59,958 bases of DNA. It comes from an uncultured Roseicyclus sp. (lineage in GTDB: Bacteria > Pseudomonadota > Alphaproteobacteria > Rhodobacterales > Rhodobacteraceae). This document shows, in pieces, positions 24,668-33,921 of this stretch (position 1 is the first letter of the stretch; each line of letters begins with the position of its first letter). The stretch lies in contig CAKZPN010000006.1 of NCBI GenBank assembly GCA_937139335.1, positions 1-59,958 on the forward strand. The letters are read 5' to 3'. The notes beneath the pieces were generated by a model that saw only the letters and a program-made list of their open reading frames with translations, was not told where the DNA came from and did no database searches. The position numbers and the translations under genes are program-made.

Positions 24668-26285
24668 CACGCCCGACCGGCGGCTGTTTCCGAACGGCGC
24701 CGATTGGGAGAGCCTGCGCGTGGGGTTCCGCTGGGACATCCCGGCGCGGATGAACATCGCCTTGCTCTGCTGCGACAGCTGGGCCGCAGCCGCACCGGAC
24801 CGCACCGCCGTCATCCACCGCACCGCGGACGGCGGCCGTGACGTCTGGAGCTACGGCCAGCTCAAACGCGCCTCCGATGCACTGGCCGTAGCGCTGGCCG
24901 CGCGGGGGATCGAGCCGGGCGACCGCGTCGCCGTGCTGCTGCCGCAGCACCCCGCCGCCCTCGTCACCCATATCGCCGCGATGAAGCTCGGCGCCGTCTC
25001 GCTACCGCTCTTCACGCTCTTCGGCGAAGACGCACTACGCTACCGGCTGGGCGATTCCGGCGCGAAGGCGATCGTCACCGATGCGGCCACGCTCGACCGG
25101 GTCATGGGCCTGGCCCCCGCCCTGCCCAGCCTCGCCACCTTCGTTACCGCCGGCCCCGCCCGCGCGCCCGTCCTCGCCTTCGACGACCTCATCGATGCCG
25201 AGACGCAGGGCTTCACCCCCGTCGACACCGCTGCCGACGACCCGGCGGTGATGATCTACACCTCCGGCACCACCGGCGAGCCAAAGGGCGTTCTGCACGC
25301 GCACCGCTTCCTGATCGGGCATCTCCCCTGCATGGAGCTGTCGCAAGGCGGTTTCCCGCGCCCCGGCGACACCGGCTGGACACCAGCGGACTGGGCCTGG
25401 ATCGGTGGGCTGATGGACATGGCGCTGCCCTGCCTCTATTATGGCGTGCCGCTGATCTCGCACCGCTTCGCCAAGTTCGACCCCGAAGCCGCGTTCCGCC
25501 TGATGGCGGAGGAGCGCGTGACCAATGCCTTCATCCCGCCCACCGCACTGCGCCTGATGCGGCAGGCCACCGCGCCAACAGGCCTCAGCCTCCGCGCCAT
25601 CGGCTCGGGCGGCGAGGCGCTGGGCGCGGACCTGCTCGACTGGGGGCGGGATACGCTCGGCTGCCCGATCAACGAGTTCTACGGCCAGACCGAGGCCAAT
25701 CTCGTGCTCGCCGCCTGCACCGGCCCGATGCCGCGCATCCCCGGTGCGATGGGCCTGCCGGTGCCGGGCCACGAAGTCACCTTGCGCGATGCGCGCGGCG
25801 AGGTCGGCACAGGTGACGTGGGCGAAGTCTGCGTCCGCGCGCCCGATCCGGTGATGTTCCTGCGCTACTGGAACAAGCCGGAGGAGACGTCCGCGAAGCT
25901 CATCGACGGCTGGCTTCGCACCGGCGATCTCGCGACGCGGGACGCCTCGGGCCAATTCACCTTTCACGCCCGCGACGATGACGTGATCACCTCCGCCGGC
26001 TACCGCATCGGCCCGGTGGAGATCGAGCAGGCGCTGGCCACCCACCCCGATGTCGTCATCGCCGCCGTGGTGGGCGAACCCGACCCCGTCCGCACCGAGA
26101 TTGTCGTGGCCCATGTCGTCCTGCGCGACGGCGCCGACTGGTCGGGGATGGAGCAGGCGCTGCAAGCCCTGGTGCGCGACAAGGTCTCGGCCCATTGCGT
26201 GCCGCGCAAAATCATCCGCGCCGAGACCCTGCCCATGACCGCCACCGGCAAGATCCTGCGCCGCGCCCTCAGGGGAAAACCGTGA
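24660..26285 (+). CDS. AMP-dependent acyl-CoA synthetase/ligase
   Basis: This 541-residue adenylate-forming enzyme activates a carboxylic acid with ATP and couples it to CoA. The P-loop-like motif MIYTSGTTGEPKGVLHAH, the A4/A5 motif NEFYGQTEANLVLA, GWLRTGDLATRD and the C-terminal catalytic lysine in TATGKILRRAL are all present. GSGGEALGADLLDWGRDTLG and the overall form resemble the acetyl/medium-chain/benzoate ligase branch rather than long-chain ligases; the acid used is not predictable. It overlaps the lipoprotein gene by 8 bp. It ends before a double-hairpin intergenic element shared with the convergent DUF3422 gene. Confidence 0.9.
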   Translation: MPDTPDRRLFPNGADWESLRVGFRWDIPARMNIALLCCDSWAAAAPDRTAVIHRTADGGRDVWSYGQLKRASDALAVALAARGIEPGDRVAVLLPQHPAALVTHIAAMKLGAVSLPLFTLFGEDALRYRLGDSGAKAIVTDAATLDRVMGLAPALPSLATFVTAGPARAPVLAFDDLIDAETQGFTPVDTAADDPAVMIYTSGTTGEPKGVLHAHRFLIGHLPCMELSQGGFPRPGDTGWTPADWAWIGGLMDMALPCLYYGVPLISHRFAKFDPEAAFRLMAEERVTNAFIPPTALRLMRQATAPTGLSLRAIGSGGEALGADLLDWGRDTLGCPINEFYGQTEANLVLAACTGPMPRIPGAMGLPVPGHEVTLRDARGEVGTGDVGEVCVRAPDPVMFLRYWNKPEETSAKLIDGWLRTGDLATRDASGQFTFHARDDDVITSAGYRIGPVEIEQALATHPDVVIAAVVGEPDPVRTEIVVAHVVLRDGADWSGMEQALQALVRDKVSAHCVPRKIIRAETLPMTATGKILRRALRGKP

Positions 26286-26289
26286 TCCC

Positions 26290-26364
26290 CGATCTCTATC
26301 CCCGAAATATGGCGGGGGGTCCGGGGGGCAGAGCCCCCCGGCGGGTCGCCTGCAACGCAGGCGA
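26290..26364. terminator. Double hairpin between convergent genes (dispersed repeat)
   Basis: CCGGGGGGC-AGA-GCCCCCCGG (26321-26341) is followed by TCGCCTGC-AAC-GCAGGCGA (26346-26364), both perfect. Upstream, GATCTCTATCCCCGAAATAT resembles the leader motif of the elements at 6395 and 45578. It separates the convergent ligase and DUF3422 genes and probably terminates both. Confidence 0.65.
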
Positions 26365-26370
26365 GGCCGC

Positions 26371-27654
26371 TCACTTCTCCATCGACCGCCGGATCGAGCG
26401 CACCATCAGCCAGACGCCAGCCACAACCGGCAACACTGCCAGCGCCGTCAGCATCGTCTTGTCGGTCCCCAGTGGTTCGGCCAGAGGCGCGATCAGGTAG
26501 ACCACGAGGCTGACCGCGTAATAGCTGATCGCCACCACCGACAGCCCCTCGACCGTCTTTTGCAGGCGCAGCTGCATGTCGGCGCGGCGGTCCATGCTGG
26601 CCAGCAGCGCCTGGTTCTGCGCCGAGCGGTCCACATCGACCTGCGTCCTGAGCAGATCGCCCGCCCGGATCGCGCGTTCCGACATCGACAGGAGCCGCCG
26701 TTCCGTCGCCTTGATGGTGCGCATCGCGGGGTCGTAGCGGCGCATCATGAACTCGCCGAAGGTCTGCCGCCCCATGAACCGCTCCTCGCGCAGCACCTCG
26801 ATACGCTGGTTCACCAGCGCCTCGTAGGCCCCGGTCGCGCCGAAGCGAAACACGCTTTCGGTCTGCAGCTTCTCCAGTTCCGCAGCGATGGCGAGAAGCT
26901 CGCTCAGCGTCTCGGCGGGCTTGGCGAGATGCCCCGTCATCGCCGTTACCAGATGCGCGAGGCTCTCGTCCATCTCGCCCATACGGTTCGAGATCCGGCT
27001 CGCCATCGGCAGGCCCAGCATCGACATCGATTTGTAGGTCTCGATCTCGCAGATGCGCTGCACGATGCGGCCGATGCGGCGGCTGTCGGCCTCGGGCGCG
27101 CAGAACATCGCAAAGCGCATGTGGCCGTTGGAATCGATGCGGAAATCGCCGGCGATTACGGCAGAGGCATCGAGGACGCGGCTGACGGCGAGGCTTTCGG
27201 GTACCATCCAGCCGGCCAGCCGCGCGGCAATCTCCTCTTCCGAGGGTGGCGCGGTCTCGATGCGAAGCTGGGCCGAGGTGATGCGGTGACCCGGCGCCCT
27301 GGCCAGCCAGTCCTCGGGAAACGCTTCCCACGCGGCGGGGTCGAAGGGCCGTTCGCCGCTTGCCGGCAGGAACGCCGTGTAGGTCACGAACTCCGTGTGC
27401 TGTTCCCATTTCAGGCGGAACTTGCCGAGATCACCGAAGAAATGCGTGGCGTCGGGCGCCGGGTGATCAGCCCCGAAGCGGTCGAGCAACGCCAGCAGAT
27501 GCGTGCGGTCGAGGCCGCGGTCGCGCTTGGCAGCATCCGTGGGTTGCTTGATCGCGAGAAAGATCGCCTGCGCGGGGGCCGCGACATTGGGAAACGGGCG
27601 GGCGTGCAGCTCGTTGGCGAGCCGGTAGCGCATCGGGTGGTCTTCTGGCGGCAT
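26371..27654 (-). CDS. DUF3422 family protein with C-terminal membrane anchor
   Basis: The 427-residue protein matches the DUF3422 (COG4949) family in length and order. It has an N-terminal LANELHARPFP segment, a KWEQHTEFVTYTAF stretch, a mid region with ERRLLSMSERAIRAGDLLRT predicted helical, and two closing hydrophobic helices (VAISYYAVSLVVYLIAPL and MLTALAVLPVVAGVWLMV). It is probably anchored in the inner membrane with the bulk in the cytoplasm. No function is established for the family. It is monocistronic, with 170 bp upstream containing closely spaced TGACA and TGTCA words (27666-27687). Confidence 0.88.
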   Translation of the reverse strand: MPPEDHPMRYRLANELHARPFPNVAAPAQAIFLAIKQPTDAAKRDRGLDRTHLLALLDRFGADHPAPDATHFFGDLGKFRLKWEQHTEFVTYTAFLPASGERPFDPAAWEAFPEDWLARAPGHRITSAQLRIETAPPSEEEIAARLAGWMVPESLAVSRVLDASAVIAGDFRIDSNGHMRFAMFCAPEADSRRIGRIVQRICEIETYKSMSMLGLPMASRISNRMGEMDESLAHLVTAMTGHLAKPAETLSELLAIAAELEKLQTESVFRFGATGAYEALVNQRIEVLREERFMGRQTFGEFMMRRYDPAMRTIKATERRLLSMSERAIRAGDLLRTQVDVDRSAQNQALLASMDRRADMQLRLQKTVEGLSVVAISYYAVSLVVYLIAPLAEPLGTDKTMLTALAVLPVVAGVWLMVRSIRRSMEK

Positions 27655-27824
27655 CGTCGCGGGTCCTTGACACTGTCACCTGTCAGATACGCCGTAGCGC
27701 GCCTGTGTAAACCGGAAAACCGCAATGATCCCGGTGTGTTGCCGGCATGCCGTCGCATACCGGGGCGCTCAAGTCGCGGCGGCGGCTGGGAAATTGCCAC
27801 GGCCCCGCGACTAGGGTGCGACGA

Positions 27825-28586
27825 TCACGCCACCTGGCCGCCCGCGATCTGGATCGACTGGCCGTTCACGCCCCGCGCAGCATCCGAGCAGAGCCACATC
27901 ACCGCGCCGGTCACTTCATCGGTCTGAAGCAGGGTCTTGTGGCGGTTGCCGCGGGCGAGGTGCGCGCGCGCCTCCGTCTCGGAAATCCCCTGCCGCGCCG
28001 AGATGCTCGCGATGTTCTGCGCCGCGATGGCGGTGTCGACATAGCCCGGACAGACCGCGTTGAAGGTGACGCGCCCACCCATGTAATCCTCGCTGAGGCC
28101 GTGGATCAGCCCGATCATCCCGTGTTTCGACGCGGTATAGGCGATGGCGTTCTTCAGCCCCACCAGACCCGCGATGGACGAGATCGCGATCATCCGCCCC
28201 CAGTCGCCACGACCCAGCGTGCCAAGGGCCGCCTGGAAGGTCAGGAAGGCGCCGTCGAGGTTGATCGTCATGACCTGCCGCCAATGCGCCAGCGTTTCCT
28301 CGCGGAACGGCGCGCCCTCGGCGATGCCGGCATTGGCGATGCAGATGCTGACCGGCCCGCGCGCCTCGGCGGCCGCGGCGATCCCGCCGCGGACCGAGGC
28401 CTCGTCGGCCACGTCCATGCGCAACGGGTGCAGGCCCGACACCTCTGCCGCGACGGCCTCAAGCCGGGCAAGGTCGCGGCCCGAGATCGTCACCTCTGCC
28501 CCTGCCGCCGCCAGCGCGCGGGCAATGTCCAGGCCGATGCCCGTGCCGCCGCCTGTCACCAGCGCATGCCTGCCTTGATGCTCCAT
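27825..28586 (-). CDS. Short-chain dehydrogenase/reductase
   Basis: This 253-residue classical SDR has the cofactor loop TGGGTGIGLDIARAL, NAG (IANAGIAEG), the catalytic serine in AISSIAGLVGL and YTASKHGMIGL (Tyr-x3-Lys). The FNAVCPGYVDTA segment is typical. It resembles 3-hydroxybutyrate or 3-hydroxyacyl-type dehydrogenases, but the substrate is not fixed by sequence. The gap to the DUF3422 start is 170 bp and the gap to divergent pntA is 209 bp, so it has its own promoter. A role with the nearby acyl-CoA ligase in acyl degradation is possible but only inference. Confidence 0.88.
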   Translation of the reverse strand: MEHQGRHALVTGGGTGIGLDIARALAAAGAEVTISGRDLARLEAVAAEVSGLHPLRMDVADEASVRGGIAAAAEARGPVSICIANAGIAEGAPFREETLAHWRQVMTINLDGAFLTFQAALGTLGRGDWGRMIAISSIAGLVGLKNAIAYTASKHGMIGLIHGLSEDYMGGRVTFNAVCPGYVDTAIAAQNIASISARQGISETEARAHLARGNRHKTLLQTDEVTGAVMWLCSDAARGVNGQSIQIAGGQVA

Positions 28587-28795
28587 GTCCCGCGGCCCCT
28601 CCGGTCCCTGTCACCCGGCACAGTATCGTGCTCGCGCGACGCTTCAAGTCGGGCGGGGGTTGCCGTTCGGCTCGATTGAAATCTTCGAGAATGACACGCC
28701 ACGGCACGCGCAATAAAATGTCGCGACGTGTCTGGTTGTGGTGGACGTGTTGTGTTGCTATTTGGCTTTGGACATCAGCATGCATCTAAGAGGGG

Positions 28796-30373
28796 ATGAC
28801 TGTGAAGATAGGCGCACCGAAGGAGATCGAGCCGGGCGAGGCACGGGTGGCGATGACGCCGGACAGTGCGCTCCAGCTTCAGAAGCTCGGCTATGATTGC
28901 GTGATCGAGGCCGGCGCTGGCGTGGCCGCGGGCTTCACCGACGCCGCCTACAAATCCGCGGGCGTCGCGGTGGTCAAGACCGCCGCCGCCTTGTGGAAGG
29001 ACGCCGACATCGTCGCCAAGGTGCGCCCGCCGACCGCGCTCGAAGTCAAGAAGATGCGCGAGGGTCAGCTTCTGATCTCGTTCTTCTACCCCGGCCAGAA
29101 CGCGGCCCTGATGGAGTCGGCGAAAGCCGCCGGCACCAACGTGATCGCGATGGACATGGTCCCCCGGATCAGCCGCGCGCAGAAGATGGACGCGCTGTCC
29201 TCGATGGCCAACATCGCCGGCTACCGCGCGGTGATCGAGGCCGGCAACAACTTCGGCCGCTTCTTCACCGGGCAGGTGACGGCCGCGGGCAAGGTGCCGC
29301 CGGCCAAGGTGCTGGTCGTGGGCGCGGGCGTGGCGGGGTTGGCCGCCATCGGCACCGCGACCTCGCTCGGCGCAATCACCTACGCTTTCGACGTGCGACC
29401 CGAAGTGGCCGAGCAGATCGAATCGATGGGCGCGCAGTTCGTCTTCCTCGATTTCGAGGACAGCCAGGATTCGTCCTCGACGGGCGGTTACGCCGCGCCG
29501 TCGAGCCCCGAGTTCCGCGAGAAGCAGCTCGAGAAATTCCGCGAGCTTGCCCCCGAGGTCGACATCGTCATCACCACGGCGCTGATCCCCGGCCGCGACG
29601 CGCCGGTGCTCTGGACCAGCGACATGGTCGAGCTGATGAAGCCCGGTTCGGTCATCATCGACCTCGCGGCGGAACGCGGCGGCAACTGCGAATTGACGCA
29701 GAAGGACGAGCGCATCGTTTCGGACAACGGCGTGGTCATCATCGGCTACACCGATTTCCCGAGCCGCATGGCCGCGCAATCCTCGACGCTTTACGCCACC
29801 AACATCCGCCACATGATGACCGACCTGACACCTGCCAAGGATGGCGTCGTCAATCACAACATGGAGGATGACGTGATCCGCGGCGCGACCGCGGTCCACG
29901 CCGGCGAGATCACCTATCCGCCGCCGCCCCCCAAGGTCGCGGCCATCGCCGCCGCGCCGAGGAAGGAAAAGGCCAAGGAGCTGACGCCGGACGAGAAGCG
30001 CGCGCAGGAGGTCACAGCCTTCAAGGAGCAGACCAAGCGCCAGGTGACGCTGATCGCCGTCGGCGCGGCGCTGGTGCTGGCCGTTGGCCTGATCGCGCCG
30101 GCCAGCTTCATGCAGCACTTCATCGTCTTCCTGCTCTCGGTCTTCATCGGCTTCCAGGTGATCTGGAACGTGGCGCATTCGCTGCACACGCCGCTGATGG
30201 CGGTCACCAACGCGATCTCGTCGATCATCATCCTCGGCGCGCTGATCCAGGTGGGGTCGAGCTCGGTGCTCATCACGCTGCTGGCGGCGCTGGGCATCCT
30301 GATGGCGTCGGTCAACATCTTCGGCGGGTTCCTGGTGACGCGCCGGATGCTCGCCATGTTCCAGAAATCCTGA
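28796..30373 (+). CDS. pntA: NAD(P) transhydrogenase subunit alpha
   Basis: PntA (525 residues) binds NAD(H) and, with PntB, couples hydride transfer between NADH and NADP+ to proton flow across the inner membrane, supplying NADPH. Residues 1 to about 380 are the soluble domain I with KIGAPKEIEPGEARVAMTPD, VVGAGVAGLAAIGTA, and RGGNCELTQ. A proline-rich linker (YPPPPPKVAAI) follows, then about four membrane helices, beginning VTLIAVGAALVLAVGL. This is the single-chain alpha form as in E. coli, not the split PntAA/PntAB form. pntB follows after 18 nt. Confidence 0.96.
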   Translation: MTVKIGAPKEIEPGEARVAMTPDSALQLQKLGYDCVIEAGAGVAAGFTDAAYKSAGVAVVKTAAALWKDADIVAKVRPPTALEVKKMREGQLLISFFYPGQNAALMESAKAAGTNVIAMDMVPRISRAQKMDALSSMANIAGYRAVIEAGNNFGRFFTGQVTAAGKVPPAKVLVVGAGVAGLAAIGTATSLGAITYAFDVRPEVAEQIESMGAQFVFLDFEDSQDSSSTGGYAAPSSPEFREKQLEKFRELAPEVDIVITTALIPGRDAPVLWTSDMVELMKPGSVIIDLAAERGGNCELTQKDERIVSDNGVVIIGYTDFPSRMAAQSSTLYATNIRHMMTDLTPAKDGVVNHNMEDDVIRGATAVHAGEITYPPPPPKVAAIAAAPRKEKAKELTPDEKRAQEVTAFKEQTKRQVTLIAVGAALVLAVGLIAPASFMQHFIVFLLSVFIGFQVIWNVAHSLHTPLMAVTNAISSIIILGALIQVGSSSVLITLLAALGILMASVNIFGGFLVTRRMLAMFQKS

Positions 30374-30391
30374 TCGGACGGGGTAGATAAG

Positions 30392-31900
30392 ATGGACTTC
30401 GGATTCACGATTGCGGCCTATGCGGTCGCGGCGGTTCTCTTCATCCTGTCGCTCGGTGGGCTTTCGGGGCAGGAAAGCGCCAAGCGCGCGGTCTGGTACG
30501 GCATTGCCGGGATGGCGATCGCGGTGCTGGCCACGCTGATCGGGCCTGGCTCCGGCCTGTGGCTGATGTCACTGATCCTGATCGCGGGCGGCGCGGCCGT
30601 CGGCTACCAGCTGGCGACCCGTGTGCAGATGACGCAGATGCCCGAGCTCGTGGCGATCATGCACTCGCTCGTGGGCCTTGCCGCCGTTTTCGTGGGCCTC
30701 AACGCCCATATCGAGATCGGCCATGTGGCGGAGATCTTCGCGGCGAACGGCTTGCCCTTCCCGCAGCCCGAGGGGCCGCTTTCGGCCGAGGCATACACGC
30801 TTCTCGGCACGCTCTCGAATTTCGGCGAGCTGATCGGCAAGAAGACGGCCGTCGAGATCGGCATCCTGCGCGTCGAGCTGGTGCTCGGCATCTGGATCGG
30901 CGCCGTGACCTTCACCGGGTCGGTGGTCGCCTATGGCAAGCTCTCGGGCAGTTCCAGCCTGCTGCCGTTCAAGATCGACACCTCGGCCAAGCAGCTTCCC
31001 GGCGGGCACATGCTGAACGCCGCGGCGGCGGCGGGCTCGCTCCTGCTGCTTCTGCTCTATCTTGGCGGGTCGGGAACCTGGGCGCTGCTCCTGCTGGCGT
31101 TTCTGGGTTTCTTCATCGGCTACCACCTGATCATGGGGATCGGCGGCGCCGACATGCCCGTGGTCGTCTCGATGCTGAACAGCTATTCGGGCTGGGCGGC
31201 GGCGGCCATCGGCTTCTCGCTGGGCAATGACCTCCTGATCGTGGTCGGTGCGCTCGTCGGCTCCTCCGGTGCGATACTGAGCTACATCATGTGCAAGGCG
31301 ATGAACCGCAGTTTCGTGAGCGTGATCCTCGGCGGCTTCGGCAATGTGAAGAGCGAACAGCAGGCCATCGAGGGCGAGCAGATCGCCATCGACGCCGACG
31401 GTGTCGCCACCGCGCTGAATGAGGCCGACAGCGTGGTGATCGTGCCGGGCTACGGCATGGCGGTCGCGCAAGCGCAGCAATCGGTCAGCGAACTGACGCG
31501 CAAGCTGCGCGCGCAGGGCAAGAATGTGCGTTTCGCCATCCACCCCGTCGCCGGTCGCCTTCCGGGCCACATGAACGTGCTTCTGGCCGAGGCGCGGGTG
31601 CCCTATGACATCGTGCTGGAGATGGACGAGATCAACGAGGATTTCCCCTCGACCGACGTGGTCATTGTCATCGGCTCGAACGACATCGTGAACCCGGCCG
31701 CCCAGGACGATCCGGGCAGCCCGATCGCGGGGATGCCGGTGTTGGAAGTGTGGAAGGCCAAGCAGGTCTTCGTGTCCAAGCGCGGGCAGGGCACCGGCTA
31801 TTCCGGCATCGAGAACCCGTTGTTCTTCAAGGAGAACACGCGGATGTTCTACGGCGACGCGAAGAAGTCGCTGGACGAGCTGTTGCCGAAGATCGGGTGA
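30392..31900 (+). CDS. pntB: NAD(P) transhydrogenase subunit beta
   Basis: PntB (502 residues) has about nine membrane helices (domain II) from [20 protein letters not shown] to [14 protein letters not shown] [11 protein letters not shown], then the NADP-binding domain III from about 320: [58 protein letters not shown] and [19 protein letters not shown], all strongly conserved. It forms the proton channel with PntA. A strong intrinsic terminator follows 23 bp after the stop and closes the pntAB operon. Confidence 0.97.
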   Translation: MDFGFTIAAYAVAAVLFILSLGGLSGQESAKRAVWYGIAGMAIAVLATLIGPGSGLWLMSLILIAGGAAVGYQLATRVQMTQMPELVAIMHSLVGLAAVFVGLNAHIEIGHVAEIFAANGLPFPQPEGPLSAEAYTLLGTLSNFGELIGKKTAVEIGILRVELVLGIWIGAVTFTGSVVAYGKLSGSSSLLPFKIDTSAKQLPGGHMLNAAAAAGSLLLLLLYLGGSGTWALLLLAFLGFFIGYHLIMGIGGADMPVVVSMLNSYSGWAAAAIGFSLGNDLLIVVGALVGSSGAILSYIMCKAMNRSFVSVILGGFGNVKSEQQAIEGEQIAIDADGVATALNEADSVVIVPGYGMAVAQAQQSVSELTRKLRAQGKNVRFAIHPVAGRLPGHMNVLLAEARVPYDIVLEMDEINEDFPSTDVVIVIGSNDIVNPAAQDDPGSPIAGMPVLEVWKAKQVFVSKRGQGTGYSGIENPLFFKENTRMFYGDAKKSLDELLPKIG

Positions 31901-31923
31901 CATCGCCGAGCCTGTGAAACGCG

Positions 31924-31952
31924 AAAGGCCCCCGTCAGCAGGGGGCCTTTTT
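31924..31952 (+). terminator. Intrinsic terminator of pntAB
   Basis: AAAGGCCCCC (31924-31933), 7-nt loop, GGGGGCCTTT (31941-31950), then TT: a perfect 10-bp stem running into a T-run, 23 nt after the pntB stop. Confidence 0.92.
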
Positions 31953-31996
31953 GTTTGCGCCTGCAGGGGCGGCGCGTCGCGCGCCCCGCCGCAGGG

Positions 31997-32221
31997 TCAG
32001 AAGTGGAATTTGTCGCGGAAGACGTGGCGGGCGATGTCGGCACGCTTCAGGCCCATCTCGGCCAGTTCCGCGTCGGTCTTGGCGTTGTATGCGTCGATCT
32101 GGTCGCGGCGCGATGCAAAGTGGACATAGGCATCGTAGCGCCGCCCGATCAGGGCGAAGAAATCGTTGAGCCAGGTCCTGGTTCGCGTCGACAGCGGCGT
32201 GCTGAAGTCTGAAAAAGCCAT
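31997..32221 (-). CDS. DUF1127 domain small protein
   Basis: This 74-residue protein has the DUF1127 motif at its C-terminus: RRDQIDAYNAKTDAELAEMG followed by LKRADIARHVFRDKF, where the family has an L.DIG...I pattern. DUF1127 proteins are small arginine-rich proteins. Some have been tied to phosphate, RNA turnover or stress adaptation in alphaproteobacteria, but this one has no proven role. The start at 32221 gives the normal family length; the longer frame is not conserved. It is transcribed toward the pntAB terminator. Confidence 0.85.
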   Translation of the reverse strand: MAFSDFSTPLSTRTRTWLNDFFALIGRRYDAYVHFASRRDQIDAYNAKTDAELAEMGLKRADIARHVFRDKFHF

Positions 32222-32380
32222 TGGAAACCTCCGTGCCGGTGGTCTCCTCCCCTGCGAACGACATAGGCGCTCGGGGCGCGCTGCTGAAGTGCGATTTCCG
32301 CATAGCTGCAATGCAGCGTAATTATGCCGCCGCATTGCAGCAAGTTTCGAGGCGGACGCAGGCATCGCGCCCGGCTCGGC

Positions 32381-32560
32381 TCACTTCGTCAGGATCAGCT
32401 TTCCGGCGCGCGTGATGCGCAGGCAGTAGGTCTTTTCGTCCAGCACGATCATCGCCGTGCCGGCCTCGTCGGTCAGGCGGCGGGCGTCGTAGACCGGCAG
32501 GCTGCGCTGCGGCAGCGTGGTGGTGTCGGGCGTTTCGGTCATCTGTCCGTGAAAGCTCAT
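32381..32560 (-). CDS. hemP: Hemin uptake protein HemP
   Basis: A 59-codon gene reads MSFHGQMTETPDT at the start and ends YCLRITRAGKLILTK, the nearly invariant HemP C-terminus. HemP is a tiny iron-regulated protein needed for hemin utilisation in several alpha- and betaproteobacteria, where it helps expression of the hemin receptor. Usual length is 50-70 residues. The expected companions (hmuR, hmuSTUV) are not in this window. An inverted TGACA-N14-TGTCA pair lies 44-67 bp upstream and the TTGACA within it could be its -35 box. Confidence 0.85.
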   Translation of the reverse strand: MSFHGQMTETPDTTTLPQRSLPVYDARRLTDEAGTAMIVLDEKTYCLRITRAGKLILTK

Positions 32561-32603
32561 GGTCTGGCTCCGGTCCTGTCTGCGCGTTTCCTGCCCCTAA
32601 AGC

Positions 32604-32627
32604 TGACAAAAAGAATCGGGTATGTCA
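32604..32627. promoter_or_regulatory. TGACA-N14-TGTCA site upstream of hemP
   Basis: TGACA (32604-32608) and TGTCA (32623-32627) flank exactly 14 bp. On the minus strand the element reads TTGACA at its upstream edge, a consensus -35 box. The arm sequence and spacing equal those of the two sites near the TetR gene at 9.2 kb. It may be an iron-responsive operator or chance. Confidence 0.35.
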
Positions 32628-32640
32628 ATTCCTGAGTTTT

Positions 32641-33780
32641 TCACTCGGGGATTTTACCGCGCGCCGCCGGGCGGCGGGTGAGGTGGTCGAGCCGATCCGA
32701 AACTTCAGCCCGCACCGGCCCTGGCCTCGGCGCGTCGCGCAGTGTGGTGAACCAGTGCTCGGGTGGCGCGCGCCCGGCTTGCGGCGGCTTTTCCCAGGTG
32801 AGCGCGCGCAGAACCTCCTCGGCCGCGGGCGGCAGGCGCTCGGGGATGGCGTGGCCGTTCAGCGTCGCCCAGACGCCGGTCCAGAGTCGCCCGACCGACC
32901 ACGGGTTGTAGCCGCCGCCGCCCAGCACCAGCAGGCGCGGCGCCGCGAGCCGCATCAGCGCCGCCACCATCGCCCAATGCGCGGTGTTTGACAGGGTCAG
33001 CCGCGACAGCGGGTCCTCCGTTACCGCATCCGCCCCGCATTGCAGCACGATGGCGTCGGGCGCGAAGCCCGCAACCGCCGGCAGGATCAGCCGCTCGCGG
33101 ATCGCTGCCATCTCGGTATCGTTGAGGCCGCGCGGCACTGGCAGGTTCAGGCAATTGCCGCCGCCGTCCTCCTCCAGCGCGCCGGTGAAGGGCCAGCGTT
33201 TCTCCTCGTGGACCGAGATCAGCAGGGTCTGCGAATCGCCGGCGAAGCCATGTTCCACCCCGTCGCAATGATGCGCGTCGATGTCGACATAGGCGATGCG
33301 GGCGGCGCCCGCGCGGCGCAGCGACAGGATCGCCAGCACCGGGTCATTGAGGTAGCAGAACCCGCCCGCCCGGTCGGGAAAGCCGTGATGGGTGCCGCCG
33401 CCGGGGTGGTAGATGACGCCGCCCTGCGCCAGCAGGTCGCCCGCCAGCAGCGAGGCGCCGGCGGCGGTGGCGGGGCGGCGGAACATCTCGGGGTAGATCG
33501 GGTTCGACACGGTGCCGAGCCCGTGACGGTCGCGCACCTCGGCGCTCACCTCCTGCTCGTCCTCGGCCCGCGCCAGCGCCGCGACGTAGTCCGGCGTGTG
33601 CCAGATCGTCAGCGCCTGCGGCTTGGCGCGCGGGCTGGTCCGGTATTGCGCGCGCGGCAGCCATCCCATCGCACGCGACAGGTCCATCACCGTGGAGACG
33701 CGCGGCACCCGCAGCGGGTGCCAGTCGCCGTAGCTTGATCCGCGATAGATCTCGGAGCCGAGGAAAAGCGGCAGGCTCAC
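32641..33780 (-). CDS. Histone deacetylase-family (AcuC/HDAC-like) deacylase
   Basis: The 379-residue protein has the arginase/deacetylase fold motifs of class II-like bacterial HDACs: GGVIYHPGGGTHHGFPDRAG with the catalytic His pair, FCYLNDPVLA, YVDIDAHHCDGVEHGF (zinc Asp and His), VLQCGADAVTEDPL (zinc Asp region) and LGGGGYNPWSVGR with the transition-state Tyr. Such enzymes remove acyl groups from lysines or polyamines. The start is taken as GTG 33780 (VSLPLFLGSEIYRGSSYG), which gives the normal family N-terminus; the open frame upstream is antisense to the Nudix gene. It is divergent from that gene by 141 bp. Confidence 0.88.
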   Translation of the reverse strand: MSLPLFLGSEIYRGSSYGDWHPLRVPRVSTVMDLSRAMGWLPRAQYRTSPRAKPQALTIWHTPDYVAALARAEDEQEVSAEVRDRHGLGTVSNPIYPEMFRRPATAAGASLLAGDLLAQGGVIYHPGGGTHHGFPDRAGGFCYLNDPVLAILSLRRAGAARIAYVDIDAHHCDGVEHGFAGDSQTLLISVHEEKRWPFTGALEEDGGGNCLNLPVPRGLNDTEMAAIRERLILPAVAGFAPDAIVLQCGADAVTEDPLSRLTLSNTAHWAMVAALMRLAAPRLLVLGGGGYNPWSVGRLWTGVWATLNGHAIPERLPPAAEEVLRALTWEKPPQAGRAPPEHWFTTLRDAPRPGPVRAEVSDRLDHLTRRPAARGKIPE

Positions 33781-33921
33781 GCGCAGGGCTGCGCTTCGAT
33801 CAATGGGCGGCGGGGCATTGCGGGTCTCTCGGCAGGGGCGATGTGCGAACGGTATCGCGCGATCGCCCGCCGTCAAGCCGGGCTTGGCAATGCCGGGGCC
33901 GCCGTGCGATACCGGCGGTCC

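Noticed and set aside
27666..27687. A further TGACA/TGTCA operator upstream of the DUF3422 gene
   Set aside because: The words are present, but the spacing is 8 bp rather than 14, and the arms overlap other TGTCA copies, so it does not match the pattern at 9.2 kb.
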